Below are positions 7,529 through 13,924 of a stretch of DNA of 13,924 bases, in pieces. This stretch comes from Coprococcus sp. (lineage in GTDB: Bacteria; Bacillota; Clostridia; Lachnospirales; Lachnospiraceae), in contig JAEDHX010000055.1 of NCBI GenBank assembly GCA_016296785.1, positions 1 through 13,924 on the forward strand, in the 5' to 3' direction. Positions within the stretch are counted from its first letter, which is position 1. Each line of letters starts with the position of its first letter. Made by a program: the position numbers and the translations under genes. Below the pieces are notes generated by a model, which was given only the letters and a program-made list of their open reading frames with translations, searched no databases and was not told where the DNA came from.

Positions 7529-8539
7529 ATGAACATATACATGGCTCCTATGGAAGGAATAACAGGATATATATACAGAAATACATATAAAAGACATTTT
7601 AGTAATGTGGACAAATATTTTACTCCGTTTATTTCGCCTGCAAAGGGAAGACCCCTTAGAAATAGGGAGCTTAAGGATATTTTGCCTGATAATAATAAAG
7701 GTATAAATGTTGTTCCGCAGATACTGACAAATGATGCAAATGATTTTGTTAAGGCTGCAAAATTCTTAAAGGAATATGGCTATAACGAAGTTAACATAAA
7801 TATTGGATGCCCTTCCGGAACGGTAGTATCAAAATTCAAGGGTTCAGGTCTTTTGTACGATGTTTCAAGGCTTGATAATTTTCTGTATGGTGTTTATGAA
7901 GCTGATATAATGAAGGTTTCCATTAAGACACGTATTGGTAAGGTATTTCCTTCGGAATTTGAGGATATTATAGAAGTATATAAGAAATATCCGGTTTCTG
8001 AGCTTATTATTCATCCTAGAATTCAGACGGATTATTATAGGAATAGTCCTAATATGGAAGTATTTGTTGATGGCGTAATGAGATATACGGATAGCAATAA
8101 TTCGCCTTTACACAATATGGATGAGATTTGTTATAATGGAGACATTAGTGATGTCTCATCATATAAAAAGCTTGTTTCTGATATTCCATATATTAGCAAT
8201 ATTATGCTTGGAAGAGGTCTTATTGGTAATCCTTTTCTTCCGGAGATGATTAAAAAATCAGAATTGGAAGAAGTTAACATAATGTCAAAAGATGTTTTGC
8301 CCGAGGATAGCTATTGCAAGCGTTTCAAGGATTTTCATAATGAACTTCTTGAGGCTTATAGAGAAACTGATTTGGGGGATGGTAATACGCTGTTTAAGAT
8401 GAAGGAGCTTTGGATATATATGGGCTGTCTCTTTGATGGTTTTCCAATGTCACATAAGCTTCTAAAAAGGATAAAGAAGACTAAAAATATGGATGAATAC
8501 AAGTCTTGTATAAATGATTTGTTTGCTATAGTAAAATAG
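7529..8539 (+). CDS. tRNA-dihydrouridine synthase family protein
   Basis: Dus enzymes use FMN and NADPH to reduce uridines in the D loop of tRNA. The protein begins with the Dus signature MAPMEGITG and has the catalytic-cysteine segment NINIGCPSGTVVSKFKGSGL with C94. SIKTRIG and LIIHPRIQTDYY follow, and IMLGRGLIGNPFLPEM supplies the C-terminal phosphate-binding end of the barrel before a helical domain. The 336-residue length fits the family. Which uridine is modified cannot be told. The start is set by GAGG (7515-7518), ten bases upstream, created by a small tandem duplication. No terminator follows: the TAG stop at 8537-8539 directly abuts the -35 hexamer of the aspS promoter, so transcripts of this gene should run into the T-box leader, and the T-box terminator may end them when the cognate tRNA is charged. 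Codon use is plainer and more AT-rich than in guaB and aspS, suggesting lower expression. Confidence 0.9.
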   Translation: MNIYMAPMEGITGYIYRNTYKRHFSNVDKYFTPFISPAKGRPLRNRELKDILPDNNKGINVVPQILTNDANDFVKAAKFLKEYGYNEVNINIGCPSGTVVSKFKGSGLLYDVSRLDNFLYGVYEADIMKVSIKTRIGKVFPSEFEDIIEVYKKYPVSELIIHPRIQTDYYRNSPNMEVFVDGVMRYTDSNNSPLHNMDEICYNGDISDVSSYKKLVSDIPYISNIMLGRGLIGNPFLPEMIKKSELEEVNIMSKDVLPEDSYCKRFKDFHNELLEAYRETDLGDGNTLFKMKELWIYMGCLFDGFPMSHKLLKRIKKTKNMDEYKSCINDLFAIVK

Positions 8540-8568
8540 TTGACAATAAAAAATCTATGAATTATAAT
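8540..8568 (+). promoter_or_regulatory. Consensus sigma-A promoter for aspS
   Basis: TTGACA (8540-8545) and TATAAT (8563-8568) are both perfect, with the ideal 17-base spacer. Transcription should start near 8575, at the first bases of the T-box leader. A promoter this strong fits a gene controlled afterwards by premature termination. Confidence 0.92.
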
Positions 8569-8574
8569 TTGCAT

Positions 8575-8796
8575 GTTAACGGCAATGACGAAGACGAGTA
8601 GCGCACTTTATCGCTTACAGCGAGTCAGGGATGGTGAAAGCCTGACAGAGTGAATGAGCGTGAATAACAACTTTAACAGCCGTATTTTTAAAAGAGTGAC
8701 TGTAAGGCAGTAAGTCAGGTGGCACCGCGGACAAAGAGAGTTTATGTTCGTCCTGAATATTATATTTGATATTCAAGATGAACATAAGCTCTTTTT
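8575..8796 (+). promoter_or_regulatory. T-box riboswitch leader of aspS, probable Asn (AAC) specifier
   Basis: The leader senses uncharged tRNA and allows read-through when it is bound. The signature AGGTGGCACCGCGG is at 8717-8730. Stem I has a base of ACGGC (8579-8583) with GCCGT (8679-8683), AGTA of the loop E motif at 8597-8600, and a distal arm GTCAGG/CCTGAC (8624-8646) holding the conserved GGATGGTGAAAG. Opposite AGTA, the 3' side of the specifier loop reads GAATAACAAC, placing AAC at 8666-8668 followed by the usual A. GAC (Asp) triplets occur only on the 5' side (8587, 8593). The bulge TGGC (8720-8723) fits a G discriminator base, which both tRNA-Asp and tRNA-Asn carry. Assignment to tRNA-Asn is therefore my reading of the loop, not certain. 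Confidence 0.93.
8736..8796 (+). terminator. Regulated terminator of the aspS T-box
   Basis: A long imperfect stem pairs GAG-GTTTATGTTC-TC-TGAATAT (about 8736-8760) with ATATTCAAGATGAACATAAGCTC (about 8769-8791), closed by an AT-rich loop and followed by five T. It lies 5 bases after the T-box sequence, as expected for the alternative to the antiterminator. Confidence 0.88.
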
Positions 8797-8837
8797 ATGC
8801 TCTGCTTGAATGAATTATTAAAGATAGGAGAAATGAA

Positions 8838-10589
8838 ATGACAACAGCAAACATTTATCGTGACAGATTGTTAAATGAGATTACTGAAAATGATGTTGAC
8901 GCAACTATTAAGGTTGCCGGTTGGGTTGAGAACATCCGTGATCATGGTGGCGTATCATTTATTGACCTTCGTGATATGTATGGAGTTCTTCAGGTAGTTA
9001 TGCGTGACACAACACTTCTTGAAGGTATTACTAAAGAGGACTGTGTATCTATTGAAGGTGTTATTGAACACAGAGATGAGGAGACATATAATCCTAAGAT
9101 TCCTACAGGTACTATTGAGCTTGAAGCTCATAAGGTTGATATTCTTGGTAAAGTATATAAGCAGGTTCCTTTTGAGATTATGACATCAAAGGAAACTCGT
9201 GAAGATGTTAGACTTAAATACAGATATCTTGATTTGAGAAATAAAAAGGTTAAGGATAACATGATATTTAGAAGCCAGGTTATCAGCTTCCTTCGCCAGA
9301 AGATGACTGAGATGGGCTTCCTTGAGATTCAGACACCTATTCTTTGTGCTTCATCTCCGGAAGGAGCAAGAGATTATATTGTTCCTTCAAGAAAGTTCAA
9401 GGGCAAATTCTATGCACTTCCACAGGCACCACAGCAGTACAAGCAGCTTCTTATGGTAGCCGGATTTGATAAGTATTTCCAGATTGCACCTTGCTTCAGA
9501 GATGAGGATGCAAGAGCAGACCGTTCACCTGGTGAGTTCTATCAGCTTGATTTTGAGATGAGCTTTGCAACACAGGAGGATGTATTTGCAGTTGGTGAGG
9601 AAATCCTTTCTGCAACATTTGAGAAATTTGCACCTTCCGGTGCTGTAGTAACACAGGCACCATATCCAATAATCAGCTATAAGCAGGCTATGCTTGAGTT
9701 TGGTACAGATAAGCCGGATCTTAGAAATCCGCTTAGAATTATAGATCTTACTGATTTCTTCCAGAAGTGTACATTTGCACCATTCCATGGAAAGACAGTA
9801 CGTGCTATTAATGTTCCTGCTAAGCTTTCAAAGGGACAGCATGAGAAGCTTCTTAAGTATGCTCAGTCTATTGGAATGGGAGGCCTTGGATATCTTGAGG
9901 TTCTTCCTGATATGACATATAAGGGACCTATTGATAAGTTTATTCCTGATGATATGAAGAGCGAGATTAAGGAGCTTGCAGGCCTTGAAGAGGGAAATAC
10001 AATCTTCTTTATTGCAGATACAGAATCACTTGCAGCATCCTTTGCAGGTCAGCTCCGTACTGAGATTGCTACAAGACTTGATATGATAGAAAAGAATGCA
10101 TATCGCTTCTGTTATATTAATGATTTCCCTATGTATGAATATGACAAGGAATCAAAGAAGATTATATTTACACATAATCCATTTTCAATGCCACAGGGCG
10201 GTCTTGAGGCACTTAATGAGAAGGACCCTCTTGATATTCTTGCTTATCAGTATGATATTGTATGTAATGGTATTGAGCTTTCATCAGGTGCTGTCAGAAA
10301 TCATGATATGCAGATTATGGTAAAGGCATTTGAGATTGCCGGATATACAGAGGAAGACCTTAAGGAGAAGTTTGGTGCTCTTTATAATGCATTCCAGTAT
10401 GGCGCTCCGCCACATGCAGGTATGGCACCGGGTGTTGACCGTATGATTATGCTCCTTAGAAATGAGGAAAACATCAGAGAAGTAATTCCATTTCCAATGA
10501 ATGGTAATGCTCAGGATCTTATGTGCGGTGCACCTTCTGAGGTTACTGAACAGCAGCTTCGTGAGGTTCATATAAAAGTAAGACAGTAA
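8838..10589 (+). CDS. aspS: Aspartyl-tRNA synthetase
   Basis: Class IIb synthetase that charges tRNA-Asp with aspartate, and possibly tRNA-Asn if the enzyme is non-discriminating. The 583-residue bacterial-type layout is complete: an N-terminal OB-fold anticodon-binding domain (about 1-110, GWVENIRDHGGVSFIDLRD), catalytic core with motif 2 around F220-R221 (CFRDEDARADR), the bacterial GAD insert (about 290-410, GMGGLGYL at 346-353), and motif 3 with R535 in GMAPGVDRM. After RADR the motif 2 loop reads SPGEFYQLDFE, one residue longer than the usual QPEFTQIDIE. AGGAG (8826-8830) lies seven bases before the ATG; an out-of-frame ATG at 8833 is too close to it. Control is by the T-box leader. If the leader reads Asn codons, a non-discriminating enzyme working with the GatCAB amidotransferase would make sense, but no gat or asnS gene is in view. 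Confidence 0.98.
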   Translation: MTTANIYRDRLLNEITENDVDATIKVAGWVENIRDHGGVSFIDLRDMYGVLQVVMRDTTLLEGITKEDCVSIEGVIEHRDEETYNPKIPTGTIELEAHKVDILGKVYKQVPFEIMTSKETREDVRLKYRYLDLRNKKVKDNMIFRSQVISFLRQKMTEMGFLEIQTPILCASSPEGARDYIVPSRKFKGKFYALPQAPQQYKQLLMVAGFDKYFQIAPCFRDEDARADRSPGEFYQLDFEMSFATQEDVFAVGEEILSATFEKFAPSGAVVTQAPYPIISYKQAMLEFGTDKPDLRNPLRIIDLTDFFQKCTFAPFHGKTVRAINVPAKLSKGQHEKLLKYAQSIGMGGLGYLEVLPDMTYKGPIDKFIPDDMKSEIKELAGLEEGNTIFFIADTESLAASFAGQLRTEIATRLDMIEKNAYRFCYINDFPMYEYDKESKKIIFTHNPFSMPQGGLEALNEKDPLDILAYQYDIVCNGIELSSGAVRNHDMQIMVKAFEIAGYTEEDLKEKFGALYNAFQYGAPPHAGMAPGVDRMIMLLRNEENIREVIPFPMNGNAQDLMCGAPSEVTEQQLREVHIKVRQ

Positions 10590-10620
10590 AATCTGTTAAA
10601 TCTGATTGAGTAAATAAATA

Positions 10621-10646
10621 TGGCTCCCACAGTATTGTGGGAGCCA
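10621..10646. terminator. Bidirectional terminator between aspS and typA
   Basis: TGGCTCCCACA (10621-10631) and TGTGGGAGCCA (10636-10646) form a perfect 11-bp stem with the four-base loop GTAT. It lies 31 bases after the aspS stop and 5 bases after the typA stop on the other strand. The flanking T tracts are interrupted (AATTTATTATTTT on the plus side), so efficiency may be moderate in both directions. Confidence 0.75.
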
Positions 10647-10651
10647 ATTTA

Positions 10652-12490
10652 TTATTTTGATGCATTATTTCTCGCTGCTCTGTAACGAAGAGTGTGGTCA
10701 AGTATTTTCTTTCTGATACGGAAGCTCTTAGGAGTAATCTCGAGAAGCTCATCAGTATCAATGAAGTCGAGTGCCTGCTCAAGACTAAGCTGTCTTGGAG
10801 GTGATAATTTGAGCGCATCATCAGAGCCTGAAGCACGAGTATTAGTAAGCTGTTTCTTTTTACATACATTTACTTCTATATCCTCAGCTCGTGGATTTTC
10901 TCCTACAACCATTCCGGCATAGACAGGTTCTCCGGCACCAATAAACAGTGTTCCTCTTTCCTGAGCATTATAGAGTCCGTAGGTTATTGATGTTCCTGAT
11001 TCAAAAGCTATTAGAGAACCCTTCTGTCTGTAGCTCATGTCACCCTTATATGGCTGATATCCGTCAAATATTGTATTTATAATGCCATTTCCCTTAGTAG
11101 CAGTCATAAAGTCGCCACGGAAGCCGATTAGACCACGGGAAGGTACTGAGAACTCAAGCTTTGTAGTTCCGTTTCCTGTTGGAGCCATTCCCTGAAGCTC
11201 ACCTTTTCTTATATTAAGCATATTTATTACTGTTCCTGCAAATTCATCCGGAACGTCAATATATGCAACCTCAAACGGTTCTAGCTTCTTGCCACGCTCA
11301 TCTTCTTTATATATAACTTCTGCTTTACTAACAGCAAATTCAAAGCCTTCGCGTCGCATATTCTCAATCAGTACAGAGAGATGCAACTCTCCACGACCTG
11401 ATACCTTGAAAGCTTCTGTTGTGTCTGTTTCTTCAACTCGAAGACTGACATCAGTATTAAGCTCTCTGAATAATCTGTCACGAAGATGCCTTGATGTTAT
11501 GAATTTGCCTTCCTTTCCTGCAAGAGGAGAGTCATTTACCATAAAGGTCATGGCGATTGTTGGCTCCGATATCTTCTGGAAAGGAATAGGGTCAGGATTA
11601 TCAGGTGAACAAAGCGTGTCACCAATCTGTACGTCTGAGATACCTGATACAGCAACAATAGCACCGATTTTGGCTTCAGTTACTTCAATCTTATTAAGAC
11701 CCTCATATTCGTATAATTTACCTATCTTTACCTTAACATGCTTGTCAGGGTCGTGTTCATTTACAATTACAAGGTCTTCATTTACCTTGAGGATTCCATT
11801 GTCGACTTTACCGACTCCGATACGGCCTACATATTCGTTGTAATCAATTGTACTAACAAGCATCTGCACTCCTGCGTCAGGATCTCCTGTTGGGGCAGGA
11901 ATATAGTCTATAATCGTATCAAAAAGTGGTTTCATATCTGTTCCGGTTTCATCTGATTTGTAAGATGCAACACCGGATTTGGCAGAGGCAAATATAAATG
12001 GACAGTCAAGCTGTTCGTCATTTGCATCAAGCTCAATAAGAAGCTCAAGAACCTCGTCAACTACTTCGTCAGGTCTTGCTTCAGGACGGTCGCATTTGTT
12101 TATACATACAATAACTGATAAATTAAGCTCTAGTGCTTTCTTTAATACAAATTTTGTCTGTGGCATAGCGCCTTCAAATGCGTCTACAACAAGAATAACA
12201 CCATTTACCATTTTTAATACTCGTTCAACTTCACCACCGAAATCGGCATGTCCCGGAGTATCAATAATGTTAATTTTTGTGCTTTTGTATGTTACAGCTG
12301 TGTTTTTAGAAAGAATGGTAATTCCTCTTTCTCGTTCAATGTCATTTGAGTCCATGACACGCTCGGCTACTTCCTGATTGTCACGAAATACGCCGCTTTG
12401 TTTTAATAATTCATCTACAAGTGTTGTTTTACCGTGGTCAACGTGAGCTATTATGGCTACGTTCCTTATATCATCTCTGGTAATTTTCAT
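10652..12490 (-). CDS. typA: Ribosome-associated translational GTPase TypA/BipA
   Basis: EF-G-like GTPase that binds the ribosome and aids large-subunit assembly and growth under cold or other stress. All G motifs are present: P-loop AHVDHGKT (residues 15-22), RGITI, DTPGHADFGG, NKCDRP and SAKSG. They are followed by the beta-barrel domain, an EF-G-like domain (SGRGELHLSVLIENMRREGFE), and the BipA-specific C-terminal domain. Length is 612 residues, as usual. I prefer the ATG at 12490 because the protein then begins MKITRDDIRNVAIIAHVDHG like its relatives, and AGGAAGAG sits about eight bases upstream. The GTG at 12499 would add three residues but places the same site only about three bases away. 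It converges with aspS. A good promoter on the minus strand lies 47 bases before the ATG and carries an internal dyad that may be an operator. Confidence 0.97.
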   Translation of the reverse strand: MKITRDDIRNVAIIAHVDHGKTTLVDELLKQSGVFRDNQEVAERVMDSNDIERERGITILSKNTAVTYKSTKINIIDTPGHADFGGEVERVLKMVNGVILVVDAFEGAMPQTKFVLKKALELNLSVIVCINKCDRPEARPDEVVDEVLELLIELDANDEQLDCPFIFASAKSGVASYKSDETGTDMKPLFDTIIDYIPAPTGDPDAGVQMLVSTIDYNEYVGRIGVGKVDNGILKVNEDLVIVNEHDPDKHVKVKIGKLYEYEGLNKIEVTEAKIGAIVAVSGISDVQIGDTLCSPDNPDPIPFQKISEPTIAMTFMVNDSPLAGKEGKFITSRHLRDRLFRELNTDVSLRVEETDTTEAFKVSGRGELHLSVLIENMRREGFEFAVSKAEVIYKEDERGKKLEPFEVAYIDVPDEFAGTVINMLNIRKGELQGMAPTGNGTTKLEFSVPSRGLIGFRGDFMTATKGNGIINTIFDGYQPYKGDMSYRQKGSLIAFESGTSITYGLYNAQERGTLFIGAGEPVYAGMVVGENPRAEDIEVNVCKKKQLTNTRASGSDDALKLSPPRQLSLEQALDFIDTDELLEITPKSFRIRKKILDHTLRYRAARNNASK

Positions 12491-12536
12491 CGTTTTCACT
12501 CTTCCTGTTTATTTTTTCTAAATTACAACGTCTAAC

Positions 12537-12566
12537 ATTCTAGCACAGTAGATACTGTTATTTCAA
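12537..12566 (-). promoter_or_regulatory. typA promoter with internal dyad
   Basis: Read on the minus strand, TTGAAA (12566-12561) and TAGAAT (12542-12537) are 18 bases apart, and TGC before the -10 makes it an extended -10 promoter. The perfect dyad ACAGTA-GA-TACTGT (12545-12558) fills the spacer, where a bound protein would block RNA polymerase. Confidence 0.65.
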
Positions 12567-12674
12567 TGATTAGAATAACCAAAAATATAGCTATTATTTA
12601 GTGTTTTGAGGAAAATATGTAGGAATTACTGGTGATATTTGAAGTTTATAAAAATTTAATATTTTTTTCTTGAC

Positions 12675-12689
12675 TATACGTTTTGTATA
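12675..12689. promoter_or_regulatory. Operator-like dyad, copy 1 (TATAC-N5-GTATA)
   Basis: TATACGTTTTGTATA is a five-base inverted repeat with a five-base centre. Its right half overlaps a perfect TATAAT (12686-12691), but the only nearby -35-like TTGACT (12670) is ten bases away, too close for a standard promoter. Confidence 0.35.
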
Positions 12690-12739
12690 ATTTGAGACTT
12701 TATTTGACCGAATATGATAGTTATTGTACTGATTTATAT

Positions 12740-12777
12740 TTGATAAATTTTTTTTCTTCAAATATACAAATTGTATA
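12740..12777 (+). promoter_or_regulatory. Operator-like dyad, copy 2, on a candidate promoter of the Rpn-family gene
   Basis: TTGATA (12740-12745) and TATACA (12763-12768) are 17 bases apart. The -10 element is the left half of TATACAAATTGTATA (12763-12777), a seven-base inverted repeat around one central base that has the same TATAC-N5-GTATA form as the copy 88 bases upstream. A protein bound there would compete directly with RNA polymerase. Confidence 0.35.
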
Positions 12778-12945
12778 CTTATTTGGAATGTCTGTATTTT
12801 TGCGGTTTTACGGTATATTGACTTGAAAAAAATGCAGTGTTAATCTTGCTGCATCATGCATGATTTTTTGAATGACGTAATGTGATTCTTAGTTAAAAAT
12901 AGAGGCCTGCTAATTATTAAGTTAATAGAATTTCGGAGGTGTTTT

Positions 12946-13924
12946 ATGAAAAATATGTCACTTAAAGAGCTTGCTGTAAGAGCATTTGGTTCGTTTGCGG
13001 CAAGAGAAAAAGATATGAATGAAATGGCAGAATTATATAATTCTATGCCACAGGAAATCAAATCAGGATTAGATATTTGTTTTGCAAACAGACTTCCTGA
13101 ATTAAGTTCTGATATTATAGGGAAGTCGGTATTTAATCCGGATATTTATCCTGAGAGAGTACGATATCTTATTAGTGAAATTGCACAGGATGCAACAATA
13201 GAAGTAACAGGCTCAGCTTCCAATGAGGGGGTAGTGCAGTCTGTGTACTCAAAAAAGATGTTATTTGATATTGCAGCTAAGCTTGGTGATTCAAGGTCAG
13301 CAGTTATTGAACTGCAGAAGGTAAAACAAAAGTTTTTCTCAAAAAGAAGTGATTTATATAAATCAAACATGCTTTTGTTACAGTATTCCGTTAATAAAGG
13401 GCAAAACAAGAGCGAAATAGTATATGATGATTTACAAGGTATTATTCTTATTTTTCTGTTCTGCAAGAGCCCTGATTTGCTTGCAGAATATGATTCGGAG
13501 CATTATATTCACAGAATAAATTGCCAGATAGCTGATACCGGGCTAAAAGTACCGTGTTTGGACACAGTTATATATGTTCAGCTTGACAAATGCTTAGAAC
13601 AGTTTAAAAATAATATTGATGGTGAAAATAACCGTGAGCTACAAAAAATGTTATGTATGATTGCAGATATTAATGATCCGGAAGTTAAGGAAAGTATAAA
13701 AGATAATGAATTCTTATTAGAGATTTATGAGAATGTTGAGGAATTATCCAAACAGAAGGAGGTTCAAATGACAATATTATCTGATCAAATGGAAGAATAC
13801 CTGTATAATATGGAAATGAATGAAATAAGAAGATTAGCCCGGCATGAGGGCTTTAGTGAAGGCAGAAGCGAGGGCTTTAGTGAAGGCAGAAGCGAGGGCT
13901 TTAGTGAAGGCAGAAGCGAGGGCT
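12946..13924 (+). CDS. Rpn family recombination-promoting nuclease / PD-(D/E)XK transposase-like protein, 3' end beyond window
   Basis: Rpn proteins are PD-(D/E)XK nucleases related to transposase_31 that nick or cut DNA and promote RecA-independent recombination. The visible 326 residues include FNPDIYPERVRYLISEIAQD, then D108 (KKMLFDIAAKLGDSR), E122-L-Q124 (AVIELQ) and R134 (SKRSDLY), matching the D...ExQ...R pattern, and LIFLFCKSPDLLAEYDS as in the family's core. About 75 residues precede this core and look unlike the usual short N terminus. From E301 the reading frame enters perfect repeats of EGFSEGRS encoded by a 24-bp unit, a variant of the charged C-terminal repeats common in this family, and the window ends within the fourth unit. 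GGAGGT (12935-12940) lies five bases before the ATG. The gene stands alone, and I see no inverted repeats or target duplication of an insertion sequence around its start. Confidence 0.8.
   Translation, partial: MKNMSLKELAVRAFGSFAAREKDMNEMAELYNSMPQEIKSGLDICFANRLPELSSDIIGKSVFNPDIYPERVRYLISEIAQDATIEVTGSASNEGVVQSVYSKKMLFDIAAKLGDSRSAVIELQKVKQKFFSKRSDLYKSNMLLLQYSVNKGQNKSEIVYDDLQGIILIFLFCKSPDLLAEYDSEHYIHRINCQIADTGLKVPCLDTVIYVQLDKCLEQFKNNIDGENNRELQKMLCMIADINDPEVKESIKDNEFLLEIYENVEELSKQKEVQMTILSDQMEEYLYNMEMNEIRRLARHEGFSEGRSEGFSEGRSEGFSEGRSEG
13846..13924 (+). repeat. Perfect 24-bp tandem repeat within the Rpn-family gene
   Basis: Units 13846-13869, 13870-13893 and 13894-13917 are identical at every base (GAGGGCTTTAGTGAAGGC plus AGAAGC), and seven bases of a fourth follow before the window ends. 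Each unit encodes EGFSEGRS. Because 24 is a multiple of three, gain or loss of units changes tail length without shifting the frame. Confidence 0.97.

Larger units (their letters stand above)
12500..12945. other. AT-rich divergent intergenic region, no gene found
   Basis: These 446 bases separate typA (leftward) from the Rpn-family gene (rightward). The left part carries the typA promoter. The centre is extremely AT-rich and holds two 15-bp dyads of the form TATAC-N5-GTATA. The right part holds a dense cluster of small dyads (ATGCAG 12832-12837 with CTGCAT 12849-12854; palindrome ATCATGCATGAT 12853-12864 followed by six T), which could be a leader hairpin or weak terminator. Two plus-strand promoter candidates are TTGATA (12740) with TATACA (12763), and TTGACT (12818) with TAATCT (12841). 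I see no credible coding frame. Confidence 0.5.

Noticed and set aside
8587..8595. GAC triplets as the T-box specifier
   Set aside because: They lie on the 5' side of the specifier loop; the specifier is normally on the 3' side, where AAC is found. Kept open as the alternative in the finding.
11289..11843. A 184-codon open frame on the plus strand inside typA
   Set aside because: It lies entirely antisense to a complete, strongly conserved GTPase, has serine-rich low-complexity translation typical of a shadow frame, and has no ribosome-binding site.
12670..12691. TTGACT with TATAAT as a promoter
   Set aside because: The spacer is only ten bases, too short for sigma-A RNA polymerase.
13146..13466. 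A 106-codon minus-strand frame opposite the Rpn gene
   Set aside because: It overlaps the nuclease core motifs, whose reading frame is supported by family residues and a strong ribosome-binding site. No promoter or Shine-Dalgarno site was seen for the antisense frame.
13846..13924. CRISPR array
   Set aside because: The 24-bp repeats are directly adjacent with no unique spacers and are translated in frame as EGFSEGRS.
12946..13924. A complete insertion sequence around the Rpn gene
   Set aside because: Rpn proteins are called transposase-like, but no terminal inverted repeats or flanking target duplication are visible, and the right side is outside the window.

Overview
The window looks like chromosome of a low-GC member of the Bacillota, most likely class Clostridia, family Lachnospiraceae. 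The grounds are the AT-rich composition, strong GGAGG-type ribosome-binding sites, textbook sigma-A promoters, a T-box leader in front of aspS, and a cytosolic sugar-binding-protein/GGDEF fusion and an Rpn-type nuclease of kinds I associate with that family. The species cannot be fixed from the sequence alone.

Layout, left to right. Positions 1-93 hold the 3' part of a tRNA-Gly(GCC) and its terminator. Next comes an apparent two-gene operon: a diguanylate cyclase whose sensor is a LacI-type ligand-binding domain without a DNA-binding head (393-2648), and an unrecognised four-helix membrane protein (2669-3514). A separate promoter drives a lipoteichoic-acid-synthase-family phosphoglycerol transferase (3638-5740). 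guaB (IMP dehydrogenase, 5872-7323) follows with its own promoter and a long terminator, which runs directly into a second near-perfect hairpin that looks like part of an interspersed repeat. A dihydrouridine synthase (7529-8539) starts right after a 20-bp tandem duplication. Its stop codon touches a consensus promoter that drives a T-box leader (about 8575-8796) and aspS (8838-10589). aspS converges on typA/bipA (10652-12490, minus strand), with a shared hairpin between them.

The right end has a 446-bp AT-rich divergent intergenic region (12500-12945) rich in dyads, then an Rpn-family nuclease gene that runs off the window inside a perfect 24-bp coding tandem repeat.

Most genes are housekeeping: translation (tRNA-Gly, dus, aspS, typA), GTP supply (guaB) and envelope polymer synthesis. 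The accessory parts are the c-di-GMP sensor operon, which could couple a small cytosolic ligand to c-di-GMP output through its membrane partner, and the Rpn gene. No complete new defence or mobile system is visible. The points most worth checking are the headless LacI-GGDEF/membrane-protein pair, the probable Asn specifier in the aspS T-box, the double hairpin after guaB, the paired TATAC-N5-GTATA sites, and the tandem repeats at the dus start and in the Rpn gene.
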